This document shows, piece by piece, positions 16,078 to 23,934 of a stretch of DNA of 34,158 nucleotides (its first letter is position 1; the number at the start of each line of letters is the position of its first letter). Position numbers and translations under genes: made by a program. The notes below the pieces were generated by a model. It saw only the letters and a list, made by a program, of their open reading frames with translations, searched no databases and had not been told where the DNA came from. Location of the stretch: positions 1-34,158 of IMG/VR virus record IMGVR_UViG_3300032220_002257; one strand, 5' to 3'. The stretch is from a virus.

Positions 16078-17381
16078 TGCTTACCTCTAATTAATTCAAA
16101 ATTAGCCACCGCAGACTTATCTGATATTTTAGTGATGCCAACAACTTCCATCACACCGCCTTTTGACTGTATGGCAATACGAATGACTTTTTGTGATGCA
16201 TCCTGACCGAGCACAGGCAATATAAACATCATCTGTTGCTTATTTTTGTCCCACAAAACTTTTTGAATCTGCTGAAGCAATTGAGGCAATGCCAACCATT
16301 CTTCAGTATTTAGCACATTGGCTTTTTGCCCAATAAGTAAATCATCTGAAATGGTCACAATAGGACTATCAACTGCAATATTTTTTGCAGTTAAAACCTG
16401 AATATCTTGCATATCAAGCACACCAATGGTGCTGGTCAAATTTTGTGGTTTAGCGTAATTCAATGCATTTTTAACAAAAGCTTCATGTGCTTTAACCCTT
16501 GGTGGACTAATTAACATCTGTTGAATTTGCTGAAGTGCACGCGGAGCACCTAACAGATCGGCTGCTCGTTTAGTCATTTCAGCATCAAATAAATAACTTG
16601 ACGCAGGGTGACTATTAAAACCAGCCGCAGGTGTGAAATAAGTTGATTGACTAGCACCATGTCTTAAACGGATTCGAGTCTGGGTTGCTACAGCATCCTG
16701 TCCAGTGAAACTACTTTTACCGACTACAACTTGCTGCTGCTCAATGTCTTCAGGTTTAGTTTCCATCCGTCTTAAGTCTAGAGTTTCAACATCACTTTCA
16801 CGACGTGCAACCACCTTACATTTACACCCCCATTCAGTTGGAGGGTAAGCGTATTGCCAAAATGGATCATCAAAACGACGAACTTCACCATTTCGCGCTA
16901 AATGTTGCTTACGTGGATTGCTAATTGATACATGCACCCATTGCCACAGGGGGCGAGTTTCAGTTGCTGCCATCATTGCTTTATAACGGCCAGCTGCCAA
17001 ACTCTTATGCACGTTGGTATCAAAGATTGTTTTTAACCGTCGCGGACTGCCAAGCTGAACGGTTTGCTCTATACCAGCTGGATTTTTTAAAGTTTGTTTT
17101 CCCCACCAGCCTTTTTCCTGAAGTGTTGGGATAATTGAAGCTTTCCACTGTTCCAGCGTTTGGCCTTTTTCCAATGCGGTAATCAATGAGCTTCTAATGT
17201 CTTGAAGCAAATCAACACGCGCAACCTTAGCCACAGTAAATGCACGACTATGTGCATGATCCAGTGTTTCATGCCAATCCCACCCAACTTTAAAACCTTT
17301 GCTCTCTAAATATGCAATTGCATCTTTTGGAGGAAGTTTAAAAAGTGCATTCAATTCTGGTCGCTGAGGTACTTTAGCCAT
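16074..17381 (-). CDS. Mu gpF-like head morphogenesis protein with extra C-terminal domain
   Basis: A 435-residue minor head protein of the Mu F/SPP1 gp7 family. The N-terminal 270 residues contain the family segment RPLWQWVHVSISNPRKQHLARNG (shown here as its core HVSISNPRKQHLARNG) and the YPPTEWGCKCKV motif. The last 115 or so residues (from about 320) form a separate domain with LPVLGQDASQKVIRIAIQ, similar in placement to the PBECR-type nuclease-fold domains found on some F-like proteins. The ATG at 17381 with GAGG six bases upstream is preferred over an upstream start. Confidence 0.85.
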   Translation of the reverse strand: MAKVPQRPELNALFKLPPKDAIAYLESKGFKVGWDWHETLDHAHSRAFTVAKVARVDLLQDIRSSLITALEKGQTLEQWKASIIPTLQEKGWWGKQTLKNPAGIEQTVQLGSPRRLKTIFDTNVHKSLAAGRYKAMMAATETRPLWQWVHVSISNPRKQHLARNGEVRRFDDPFWQYAYPPTEWGCKCKVVARRESDVETLDLRRMETKPEDIEQQQVVVGKSSFTGQDAVATQTRIRLRHGASQSTYFTPAAGFNSHPASSYLFDAEMTKRAADLLGAPRALQQIQQMLISPPRVKAHEAFVKNALNYAKPQNLTSTIGVLDMQDIQVLTAKNIAVDSPIVTISDDLLIGQKANVLNTEEWLALPQLLQQIQKVLWDKNKQQMMFILPVLGQDASQKVIRIAIQSKGGVMEVVGITKISDKSAVANFELIRGKQ

Positions 17382-19038
17382 TTTCAGCCTCAACTGTTAA
17401 ACGCCCAAAAACTTCAGCGGCGAATAATAACTTCGTTAATTTATCTTGTAGTGCTGGCTCATTATCAGAAGGATATAACTCTGACAAGGTCGCTAAAATT
17501 TCTTCATCACTTTGACCAGCTTGTAATTTACCAATCAATTCTTGTGTCCATGCTTCAGTCGTTTGTTGTGCTTGTTGTGCTTGATCATTCAGCAAAGACT
17601 GAATTGCTTGTTCATCGGGGGGAAGATTATTGGCAGCAATCATTTGCTCCAGTGCTGCAAACAACTGTCTTTGCTGGTGGGTGAATGTCAAGTGCGCTTG
17701 TTGAGCCGAACTTAAAGGACGCTGATTTAACTCAGCAAAATAATGAGCAGGTAAAGCAAAACTATTTGCAGCAATTTGAGCTTGCTGCTGTGCTTTCTCA
17801 AGCACTGCCTCTTTTTCATCGGCAGGTTCTGGAATACCTAATTTCTCATGTGCCCAAGTGCGAGGGATTTTAAAGCCAATTTCTACCAATTTAGGTAAAG
17901 CATCACTAAAGACCTCAATATCTTCAGTTTCAGTAGTATCAAAGTAAAACTCTGGATAACGGTCAGGTGTAATATTCGGATAGTTAATCCGCATCAAATT
18001 ACAAACTAAGCTATCAGTGATTGATCGTGCCAATTGCTTGGCATCAGATTTAACCAATTTAGCAAATTGAATTTCATGAGTTTGGCTTTGTGCATTTGTG
18101 CTTGTTTTGCCGTCGGCTTGAGAAAGCAAAGTGCCCCCAACAATCACTTTTGATTGTGTTTGTTCACACCATTTCACTAGATCAAAATGGTTTTTGGTGT
18201 CTCCATCGGTTGCAGCTTGAAAATCAATGCTCATCCCTTGGGGAATGATGCCTCCAGCATTACGCCCAATACTCATAATTGCACGGAGTAAAGTTAGCTT
18301 TTCTTTTTCAGTCGCTCCAGTTGGATATTTACCAATTTTACTCGGCAATCCATAGGTTTCTAAAAACTCCATAACATCACGGATGCCATAGTTTTTAAAT
18401 AAGAAAGGCCAAGAAAGTACACGATGCAAACCTGACCGAGCGATATAACCTGACTTAGCTTTGTGACGATGTATGAACCAACCAAAATCCAAGAAATCCA
18501 CACCATCAGGCGATCCATCATTAATGCGAAGTACGTTAGGTTGGTCATATGGCGTCATGAAATTACGAGCATTAATATGTTCAAAACTTTTCGGCAACCA
18601 TAAGTTACCTAATTGATGCCACTGAATTTCTTGGCAGGAATAACCATGCCCCACGCCATCCATCGCATCAAATAGAAACATCTCAAAATCTTTGATGTCA
18701 TCAATCCATTCTCGGACTTCTTCAGCAATCTTGCGTTCAGCTTCACTTGCATTCTTGGGCGGATTGACTCCCCAAGAAAGACCATTCACGCCTTTTTTTC
18801 GTTTATCCATCTCACTAAAGATGTGACCGTCACGCTCTTCCATGTCACTGAAAAGATCAGCCTGAGCTTGCAAATTACCTTGTTCAGCTTCAGTCAAAAG
18901 TTGATGTAACCGCAATGGAGTCAAACCTACAACAGGGTGGTCTTGCCATTGATTCGCCAGCCAAGCAATCTCAGCAGTCTGACTTTGCTCCAGTGCAGTA
19001 CGATCTTGAGTTTTGGATTTTTGGGTTTTCTTAGCCAT
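17374..19038 (-). CDS. Portal protein (DUF935, Mu gp29-like)
   Basis: A 554-residue portal protein of the DUF935/Mu gp29 family, forming the dodecameric DNA gateway. Typical parts are PLRLHQLLTEAEQGNLQAQ, the acidic DMEERDGHIFSEMDKRK segment, and SKVIVGGTLLSQADGKTSTN. The first 20 residues are Lys/Thr-rich. No SD is visible before the ATG at 19038. It is the first gene after repeat copy 4 and overlaps the F-like gene at its end. Confidence 0.92.
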   Translation of the reverse strand: MAKKTQKSKTQDRTALEQSQTAEIAWLANQWQDHPVVGLTPLRLHQLLTEAEQGNLQAQADLFSDMEERDGHIFSEMDKRKKGVNGLSWGVNPPKNASEAERKIAEEVREWIDDIKDFEMFLFDAMDGVGHGYSCQEIQWHQLGNLWLPKSFEHINARNFMTPYDQPNVLRINDGSPDGVDFLDFGWFIHRHKAKSGYIARSGLHRVLSWPFLFKNYGIRDVMEFLETYGLPSKIGKYPTGATEKEKLTLLRAIMSIGRNAGGIIPQGMSIDFQAATDGDTKNHFDLVKWCEQTQSKVIVGGTLLSQADGKTSTNAQSQTHEIQFAKLVKSDAKQLARSITDSLVCNLMRINYPNITPDRYPEFYFDTTETEDIEVFSDALPKLVEIGFKIPRTWAHEKLGIPEPADEKEAVLEKAQQQAQIAANSFALPAHYFAELNQRPLSSAQQAHLTFTHQQRQLFAALEQMIAANNLPPDEQAIQSLLNDQAQQAQQTTEAWTQELIGKLQAGQSDEEILATLSELYPSDNEPALQDKLTKLLFAAEVFGRLTVEAENG

Positions 19039-19096
19039 GATGAATGCAGGTACACAAGTGGATTCTGCACCATTATTGGTTTTTGACTTATTTTAA

Positions 19097-19115
19097 ATTA
19101 GGCGGAAAGACTTCC
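19097..19115 (-). repeat. Late-module repeat, copy 4 (upstream of portal gene)
   Basis: This copy reads ATTAGGCGGAAAGACTTCC on the plus strand and lies 58 bases upstream of the portal ATG. In the sense direction the core is followed by TAATTT. It lies on the portal-side edge of the 285-base gap shared with the opposite-strand gene at 19324. Confidence 0.8.
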
Positions 19116-19155
19116 ATTTATTTCTAATTTTCTGTTTTGCACAGAATGGGCGATT

Positions 19156-19212
19156 TTAGCGATCTAAAAGCAAATACGGCTCATTGTTGCAGAATTGGTT
19201 TTAAATCGCTAA
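19156..19212. repeat. 14-bp inverted repeat, 29-base spacer
   Basis: TTAGCGATCTAAAA at 19156-19169 is matched in inverted orientation at 19199-19212 with one mismatch. Paired arms 43 bp apart (four helical turns) suit two sites for one regulator, possibly looping, in the divergent region between the portal gene and the 19324 gene. Confidence 0.6.
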
Positions 19213-19218
19213 AAACGC

Positions 19219-19238
19219 ATTTATAAACGTTTATAAAT
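19219..19238. promoter_or_regulatory. Perfect 20-bp palindrome, candidate operator
   Basis: ATTTATAAAC at 19219-19228 is followed by its exact complement at 19229-19238. A TATACT hexamer at 19262-19267 lies where a -10 box would place its -35 position (19239-19244) directly beside the palindrome. That arrangement suits a dimeric regulator of the 19324 gene. The -35 sequence itself is poor. Confidence 0.6.
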
Positions 19239-19323
19239 CTATTTTCTTATAACATTTTAAATATACTATCTGCATAATTATAAAATTTGAAAAATTACCC
19301 CATTAATTTTTAAGGAGAGCGCC

Positions 19324-19635
19324 ATGGACCATACTCAAACGAAAGTAGCTTACCTTGCTCATAAACCCAAAATTGCAAAAAATGTTACCACTGCAACAGA
19401 TGATAAAAACCTTTCATTTGAACGGATGCTGGATATTTCTCTTTATGAAGCCTTTGCTGTTGGCTATGAGGTCAATCAAGAAAAAATAAATGAGATGCTG
19501 TATTTTATTGAAGAACTGTTGCCAAGCCTTGCTGAAGAACCAAAACTACAAATGGCCTATGGCTTGGCATTAGAATTTCTACGCAAATTTAAAAAATTAA
19601 AATCTGAGAATTATAAACAACCAGAATCTGAGTAA
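19324..19635 (+). CDS. Opposite-strand accessory gene between terminase and portal
   Basis: A 103-residue protein that I do not recognise. It is mostly helical, with an acidic middle (INEMLYFIEELLPSLAEEPK) and a basic C-terminal helix (LEFLRKFKKLKSENYK); there is no membrane segment or signal peptide. It is the only plus-strand gene in the late half. It has a strong SD (AAGGAG, six bases from ATG), its own AT-rich upstream region with a 20-bp palindrome, and converges on the terminase gene with a 25-bp overlap. This is the pattern of a moron, expressed apart from the late genes. Anti-defence or regulatory roles are possible but not shown. Confidence 0.7.
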   Translation: MDHTQTKVAYLAHKPKIAKNVTTATDDKNLSFERMLDISLYEAFAVGYEVNQEKINEMLYFIEELLPSLAEEPKLQMAYGLALEFLRKFKKLKSENYKQPESE

Positions 19636-21167
19636 AATCCATCCCAAGCATCCATATTCATTTCCAGTTCGGCACGTGTTGGCAATGCTGTAAATTCAAT
19701 AGGTGCACTTGGATTTTTAGCGGCATAATCTGCCAATAAATGTGCAATAGCGCTATCACCATGTCGATCTTTATTGTTTGAGTTAGATTTCCCCATTGCT
19801 GGAATACGAGCTACACCATTGATTAAGACAAATGCTCGATGATCTTCCATGACGTCCTGATCGGCTGGCATATTCTCAATATCACCATCTTCCAAAGATG
19901 CTTTGAAATGTGGTGTATGTTCTCGATACCATGCTTCAGTCAGCATAACTGCTTCAATTCGATCACCATACAGCACTTGCATTGCTTCAGCTAAGAAACC
20001 ACCGTTACCCCCAGCATCGTGTGCACCTTTGCTGAAGTTTGGAAGCTTAGCAATTATGAGTCGTAAAAATTCCTCTTGTTGCTTGTAAGGCACTTTAAAC
20101 ATCTCAAAAAGAAATGGTATTTTCTTCTTGGTATTTTGTTGTTCAATCAACGGCCAGAATGAACATGCATTTTTCTTACGAGCGAAATCCAGTCCATAAA
20201 AACTATTTGCTTTTGCAGGCAGTTCTTCCAAAATTGGCAATATGCATTCATCAAAAAATTCTTTAACCTCAGCATTCCGTGTCTCTTCACTGACACGATT
20301 AAAGTCATCCCAACCTTTTGGGGCATCAAACCGGATAACTGGAACTGAAGAATCCTTTTTGCCCTCAAGTAAAGACAATGGCAACCAACGTCCACCGCCT
20401 TTACTTGGAATAACATCCAGCTCTTCATCAGCTGCATCACCATAGAACTTGTATGTATCTTCAACCCAAAGTTGTTCTTCAGATTTTTTATATTTAATTT
20501 TCTTACGCAAGCAAACACGCTTATATAGACCTTGTTCAACAGCCTCACGGAAAGTTGTACGATGTACTGTACCTTTACGCTTTCCAGAACGAATTTCTTT
20601 AATCAGGTCATTAAACTCATTGTCTTCGCCATCATGTGTACTGATCACACGAACGCATCCACCCCAGATTAGTAATGCAATAGCTGCCTTCAAAAGCTCA
20701 GATTTCTTTTCATGGAAACCATACTCATCAAGAATCACACGACCTTGGCGACCACGTAAGTTTGATGGACGTGAAGTTAAAGCTTCAATACGTCGACCAG
20801 ACTTTGGAAAGCGAATGGTATATGTTTGGATATGCTTATCGCCATCCTCCCAAAGACCTTCTTCAACATCGCTGCAAGCCGCATCAAAGGCTTTTGCCCA
20901 CATCGCACAAGCCTGAATAAATTCAACAGTCATATCCTTGTTATAACCAAGGTAATAACAATTTTGACCAGCATCACTTGCCGCATCTAATACTGAATCC
21001 GCAGCTTCAGCCCAAGTCAGACCAATACGCCGAGATTTTTCAGCCACTTTCAATGGACTCTTATCAGCAATCCATTCTTGTTGATATGGCAATAAAACAG
21101 CAGGCACATCTTCATAGCCAGCGGAGTTAAGAATCTCTCTTGGATCAATGACAGTTTGTTCACTCAT
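19611..21167 (-). CDS. Terminase large subunit (Mu gp28-like)
   Basis: A 518-residue packaging motor. The ATPase domain has a Walker A-like EKSRRIGLTW at 43-52 and Walker B RVILDE at 143-148 followed by YGFHEKK, then a coupling Thr/His segment VISTHDGEDNEF. The nuclease domain has GLDFARKKNACSFW and later HDAGGNGGFLAEAM. This is the usual two-domain structure for Mu-like headful packaging. The ATG overlaps the TGA of the small subunit. The 3-prime end overlaps the opposite-strand gene by 25 bp. Confidence 0.93.
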   Translation of the reverse strand: MSEQTVIDPREILNSAGYEDVPAVLLPYQQEWIADKSPLKVAEKSRRIGLTWAEAADSVLDAASDAGQNCYYLGYNKDMTVEFIQACAMWAKAFDAACSDVEEGLWEDGDKHIQTYTIRFPKSGRRIEALTSRPSNLRGRQGRVILDEYGFHEKKSELLKAAIALLIWGGCVRVISTHDGEDNEFNDLIKEIRSGKRKGTVHRTTFREAVEQGLYKRVCLRKKIKYKKSEEQLWVEDTYKFYGDAADEELDVIPSKGGGRWLPLSLLEGKKDSSVPVIRFDAPKGWDDFNRVSEETRNAEVKEFFDECILPILEELPAKANSFYGLDFARKKNACSFWPLIEQQNTKKKIPFLFEMFKVPYKQQEEFLRLIIAKLPNFSKGAHDAGGNGGFLAEAMQVLYGDRIEAVMLTEAWYREHTPHFKASLEDGDIENMPADQDVMEDHRAFVLINGVARIPAMGKSNSNNKDRHGDSAIAHLLADYAAKNPSAPIEFTALPTRAELEMNMDAWDGFYSDSGCL

Positions 21168-21712
21168 AATCCAATAATTCCTAAAATTTCTTTTTTCACT
21201 TCGTCAACTGTATCTTTAGACATGCCACCTTTTTTAACGATTTTTTCAACTGCTTTGGCAGCAGCTTGAACACGCTCTTTAACTTCAGACTCCCACTTTT
21301 TCTGATTGACTGAAGCCTTAGCAATTTCTGCAATTCCTTTGCCTGCTTTAGCCATGAGCATGATTCGATCTGCTGGGTCTGCATCTTCATTATCAGCTTC
21401 TTGCAGGGCAACCAATGCATTGAACAACTCGGTCTGTACTAATGACAAAACAGCAGAGCTTCGCATATCACTATCATCTGGAGCAGCATCTGCAATCATC
21501 ATTGCAGCTTGTGTACTAGCCTGAACAGCAGCAAGCTTTTGTTCAACTTTTTGACCATAGCGGTGCACACTCGACTTGCTGACGTTATAACCACGCTCTT
21601 GCAGAATTGCGGCGATTTCCTCATAGCCACAAAAACCCTTATCAATAAAGCGCTTATCTAGCCAAGTCTTATCTTCTGTACTTAACTGATCAATAGATGA
21701 CTCTCGTGCCAT
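21164..21712 (-). CDS. Terminase small subunit (DUF3486, Mu gp27-like)
   Basis: A 182-residue DNA-recognition subunit of the packaging terminase. The N-terminal 60 residues (SIDQLSTEDKTWLDKRFIDK, then YEEIAAILQERGYNVSKSSV) contain the HTH typical of DUF3486. The rest is helical and should oligomerise. GAGG lies six bases before the ATG. It is directly coupled to the large subunit. Confidence 0.9.
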   Translation of the reverse strand: MARESSIDQLSTEDKTWLDKRFIDKGFCGYEEIAAILQERGYNVSKSSVHRYGQKVEQKLAAVQASTQAAMMIADAAPDDSDMRSSAVLSLVQTELFNALVALQEADNEDADPADRIMLMAKAGKGIAEIAKASVNQKKWESEVKERVQAAAKAVEKIVKKGGMSKDTVDEVKKEILGIIGL

Positions 21713-21720
21713 GCATCACC

Positions 21721-22032
21721 TCAATTCCAATACTTTTGTGGACGCGCAATACCAGCTTGGCAATCAATGGTGTACTCGACAATATCAATCCCTAACCGAT
21801 CAAGTTTGCTATGCCAGTGACCGTCTGGTTGCTTTGTAATTTCAACCAGTTTTCGCTCTTCTAAATAATCCAACTGAACATGCAATTCTTGTGGTGTTGT
21901 ATCAGGGTACAAAGCACGCATTACGTCTAAAAGCAATGTATCCATCGCACCTAATGGACGAGCTTTATCCAAAGCATTCAACAGATGCCAGCGCATACCT
22001 TCACGACGGATTTTTTGAACATCAAAACTCAT
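21721..22032 (-). CDS. Mu gp26-like winged-helix-type protein
   Basis: A 103-residue protein in the Mu gp26 position, between the membrane-anchored coiled-coil protein and the terminase small subunit. The sequence RWHLLNALDKARPLGAMDTL, then LDYLEERKLVEITKQPDGHW, is the pattern of a winged helix with a beta hairpin (wing). In Mu relatives the protein is conserved but its task in packaging or regulation is not known to me. Start and stop overlap the neighbours. Confidence 0.65.
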   Translation of the reverse strand: MSFDVQKIRREGMRWHLLNALDKARPLGAMDTLLLDVMRALYPDTTPQELHVQLDYLEERKLVEITKQPDGHWHSKLDRLGIDIVEYTIDCQAGIARPQKYWN

Positions 22033-22373
22033 GGTTTAATTCCTTGCTTAATCTGAACTTTCTCAAGCTTGTCAGCCAAGGCATCAAGCTTTGCTTCAAT
22101 TACGGTTTGGCCGCGAATATAGTCATCACGGGCAATATATCGAAAAGGCATATCAGCTTTAAATTCCAAAAATTCACGTTCCAGTTCACGGACTTCTTCT
22201 TGCCCCTTAATCGCTTGACGAGAAACTTCTTCAATTTTTTGATTGGTAGATTCAAAGTTTTGTTGAATGTTTTTATTAATCTGACTACCCATCATTTTGA
22301 TCATGCCAGCGACTGCGCTAAGCACAGCCGACAGAATGAGAAAAACTTGATAGGCTTCAAGCTGGAAGGTCAT
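22029..22373 (-). CDS. Membrane-anchored coiled-coil protein (gp25/DUF2730-like)
   Basis: A 114-residue protein with one N-terminal transmembrane helix (about residues 7-26, VFLILSAVLSAVAGMIKMMG) and a long charged coiled coil (residues 30-75 and 90-110). The topology is that of an inner-membrane spanin or of the Mu gp25 (DUF2730) family. The conserved-looking segment DDYIRGQTVIEAKLDAL recurs in phage proteins at this position. Its location directly after the holin favours a lysis role, but no outer-membrane spanin partner was found, so that is inference. Confidence 0.6.
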   Translation of the reverse strand: MTFQLEAYQVFLILSAVLSAVAGMIKMMGSQINKNIQQNFESTNQKIEEVSRQAIKGQEEVRELEREFLEFKADMPFRYIARDDYIRGQTVIEAKLDALADKLEKVQIKQGIKP

Positions 22374-22753
22374 GTGTGCTCCTTATTTTCATCAGAAGCA
22401 GATGGTAATGGCTTAGGCTTACTCTGATTAATAAAGCGTCCAAGCAGCCCTAACACAGCTAAACCTAAAGTGATTTTTGATTGGGTGTCTGCTGGTAGGG
22501 TCATAACCAATTCAGGCGGCAATGTGTCATAAAAAGCTTGAACTGCAACAATTCCAGCAAATGCAACATTGCTAAACCATTTCCAACCTGTCTGCCAGTT
22601 ATTTACCCAAAAACCAAGCTTCATATTTGAACCACGCAATAATTGCATTGATGATTCAACTGGCTTTATTTGATTATCAGCAAGCAACGCTTTTTTTTGC
22701 TGACTTAATCGACGCTCTAATTCTTGCTTTGAAACACCATATTTTTTACTCAT
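22370..22753 (-). CDS. Holin (DUF7940-like)
   Basis: A 127-residue protein with two hydrophobic segments (about residues 60-76 and 94-108) between the endolysin and the gp25-like gene, as expected for a holin. The central part NNWQTGWKWFSNVAFAG and the TLPADTQSKITLGLAVLGL stretch fit the Mu-like holin family. The first 43 residues are a charged soluble extension. An internal ATG at 22624 would give an 84-residue form lacking it, which could be a dual-start holin/antiholin pair, though no SD precedes it. Confidence 0.75.
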   Translation of the reverse strand: MSKKYGVSKQELERRLSQQKKALLADNQIKPVESSMQLLRGSNMKLGFWVNNWQTGWKWFSNVAFAGIVAVQAFYDTLPPELVMTLPADTQSKITLGLAVLGLLGRFINQSKPKPLPSASDENKEHT

Positions 22754-23250
22754 CGCATATCATCCGCAGCATGTTTAAGGTTTTCAGAGACACGACTCAT
22801 CCAACCCTTACCAAATGTGTTAAAGGTTTTGATGCGTGTATAAAATTGAATGCGCTCAGCATTGAAAAGATTGATTAGTGCAAACTGAGGTTGTTTACGA
22901 ATTTCATTGAGTGTAATTGCACCAACAATGCCATCATCTTTTACACCCAATGCACGTTGTAGAATCTTTCGAGCATTGATTAGGCCATGATTAACACCAG
23001 CATCGAAATATTGGAACGCGAAAGAGTATGGGAAGCTATCGCAACTTAAAGCATCCCAAAATTGATTTTTATAAATACGCTCAACCATATCCATTGGGAT
23101 ATTTTTCATTGAGCCTTTGTACCCATAATTTTGCGCTGTTGCCTTGGTGATACCATAATTGGTTTCGCCACCAGGATCGGAAGGATGATTGACGTATCCA
23201 CCCTCATGTTGAAGCACTCGTTTTAGAGCGTCTTGAAATGTTTTAGCCAC
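22750..23250 (-). CDS. Endolysin, glycosyl hydrolase 108 muramidase
   Basis: A 166-residue N-acetylmuramidase that cuts cell-wall glycan at lysis. The start of the GH108 domain is clear: LQHEGGYVNHPSDPGGETN, with catalytic Glu16 in HEGGY. A C-terminal peptidoglycan-binding region follows (GVKDDGIVGAITLNEIRKQ). There is no signal peptide, so export depends on the holin. It uses a GTG start at 23250. The SD (GAGG) is in the 3-prime arm of the hairpin at 23261-23278, so translation may be limited. It is the first gene of the late unit after repeat copy 5. Confidence 0.92.
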   Translation of the reverse strand: MAKTFQDALKRVLQHEGGYVNHPSDPGGETNYGITKATAQNYGYKGSMKNIPMDMVERIYKNQFWDALSCDSFPYSFAFQYFDAGVNHGLINARKILQRALGVKDDGIVGAITLNEIRKQPQFALINLFNAERIQFYTRIKTFNTFGKGWMSRVSENLKHAADDMR

Positions 23251-23278
23251 AATAAAAAAACCTCATCAAATGATGAGG
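23251..23278 (-). terminator. Terminator-like hairpin overlapping the endolysin RBS
   Basis: In the minus direction CCTCATC and GATGAGG form a seven-bp stem with a four-base loop, followed by seven T, a good intrinsic terminator for transcripts from the repressor and lipoprotein genes. The same GAGG is the only SD for the endolysin GTG ten bases on. The element could both stop lysogenic transcription and hide the lysis RBS. Confidence 0.75.
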
Positions 23279-23305
23279 CTAGTTTGTCTAGTTGGTACTT
23301 TTTAT

Positions 23306-23324
23306 ATTAGGCGGAAAGGTTTCC
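23306..23324 (-). repeat. Late-module repeat, copy 5 (upstream of endolysin)
   Basis: This copy reads ATTAGGCGGAAAGGTTTCC on the plus strand and lies 55 bases upstream of the endolysin GTG. It lies just past the TAA of the lipoprotein gene, whose stop codon is in the AT-rich flank of the repeat. TAATAT follows in the sense direction. It would be the promoter-side element of the lysis and packaging block. Confidence 0.8.
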
Positions 23325-23326
23325 GT

Positions 23327-23920
23327 TTATTTTTTATCATAGGCAATCTGACATACTACTGGATAGCCTTCTTTGTAGTGACTTGCATTTAGATGCACCC
23401 AATAACCAAATCTTACCTGTGTTGTTTCTGGTGAAGAACCTGAGTCTTCATAATTTTTAATCTTATTTGATAATTCATCAATCACTTCTGGCATACGATT
23501 ATCAATATTTTTCCAAACCTCTTTACAAGCATTAAATGCAGCATCTTTAGATTGCTCATAACCTTTACTATCATATACTTCAACAAGAAAACTACCCCAA
23601 TTTTCTGAATCTGCATTTCTTAAAACTTTAACACTATACCAATCATTAAATGTCTCAAACCTACTATCAGAAGGTGTCCCTTTGGGTAATAATTTAACTT
23701 CAGTAGCGTCTGAATTATAACTAGCCTGTGCATTTGATAAAGTATTAATAACAACCTGAGCAAATTGAATAAAATCAAGATGTGCAACAGGATCGGAATT
23801 AGTGTAATGCTTATTAGCATAAGGAACAATTTTTGTATTATCAGCTGTTTCAGGCTTAGGCAACTCTTGCTTAGTGCACGCAATTAAAAAAACAACGCTC
23901 AATAATAAAAACTTTTTCAT
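23327..23920 (-). CDS. Putative lipoprotein downstream of the repressor
   Basis: A 197-residue protein of no family I recognise. The start MKKFLLLSVVFLIACTKQ is a clear lipoprotein signal with lipobox L-I-A-C (Cys15); the frame runs further upstream but that would bury the signal. Residue +2 after Cys is Thr, not Asp, so outer-membrane sorting is expected. The mature part is soluble and aromatic-rich near the end (FGYWVHLNASHY). It starts 14 bases after the repressor stop with a terminator beyond, so it is probably expressed with the repressor in the lysogen. That fits a conversion or superinfection-exclusion gene, by inference only. Confidence 0.75.
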   Translation of the reverse strand: MKKFLLLSVVFLIACTKQELPKPETADNTKIVPYANKHYTNSDPVAHLDFIQFAQVVINTLSNAQASYNSDATEVKLLPKGTPSDSRFETFNDWYSVKVLRNADSENWGSFLVEVYDSKGYEQSKDAAFNACKEVWKNIDNRMPEVIDELSNKIKNYEDSGSSPETTQVRFGYWVHLNASHYKEGYPVVCQIAYDKK

Positions 23921-23934
23921 TTCTTTAGCCTTAA

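Noticed and set aside
20147-20916. Long open frames overlapping the terminase gene on both strands
   Set aside because: Composition follows the terminase codons, no SD and no family-like sequence; shadows.
22370-22624. Internal start in the holin gene as a definite antiholin pair
   Set aside because: The internal ATG has no SD; mentioned as a possibility in the holin entry but not claimed as a feature.
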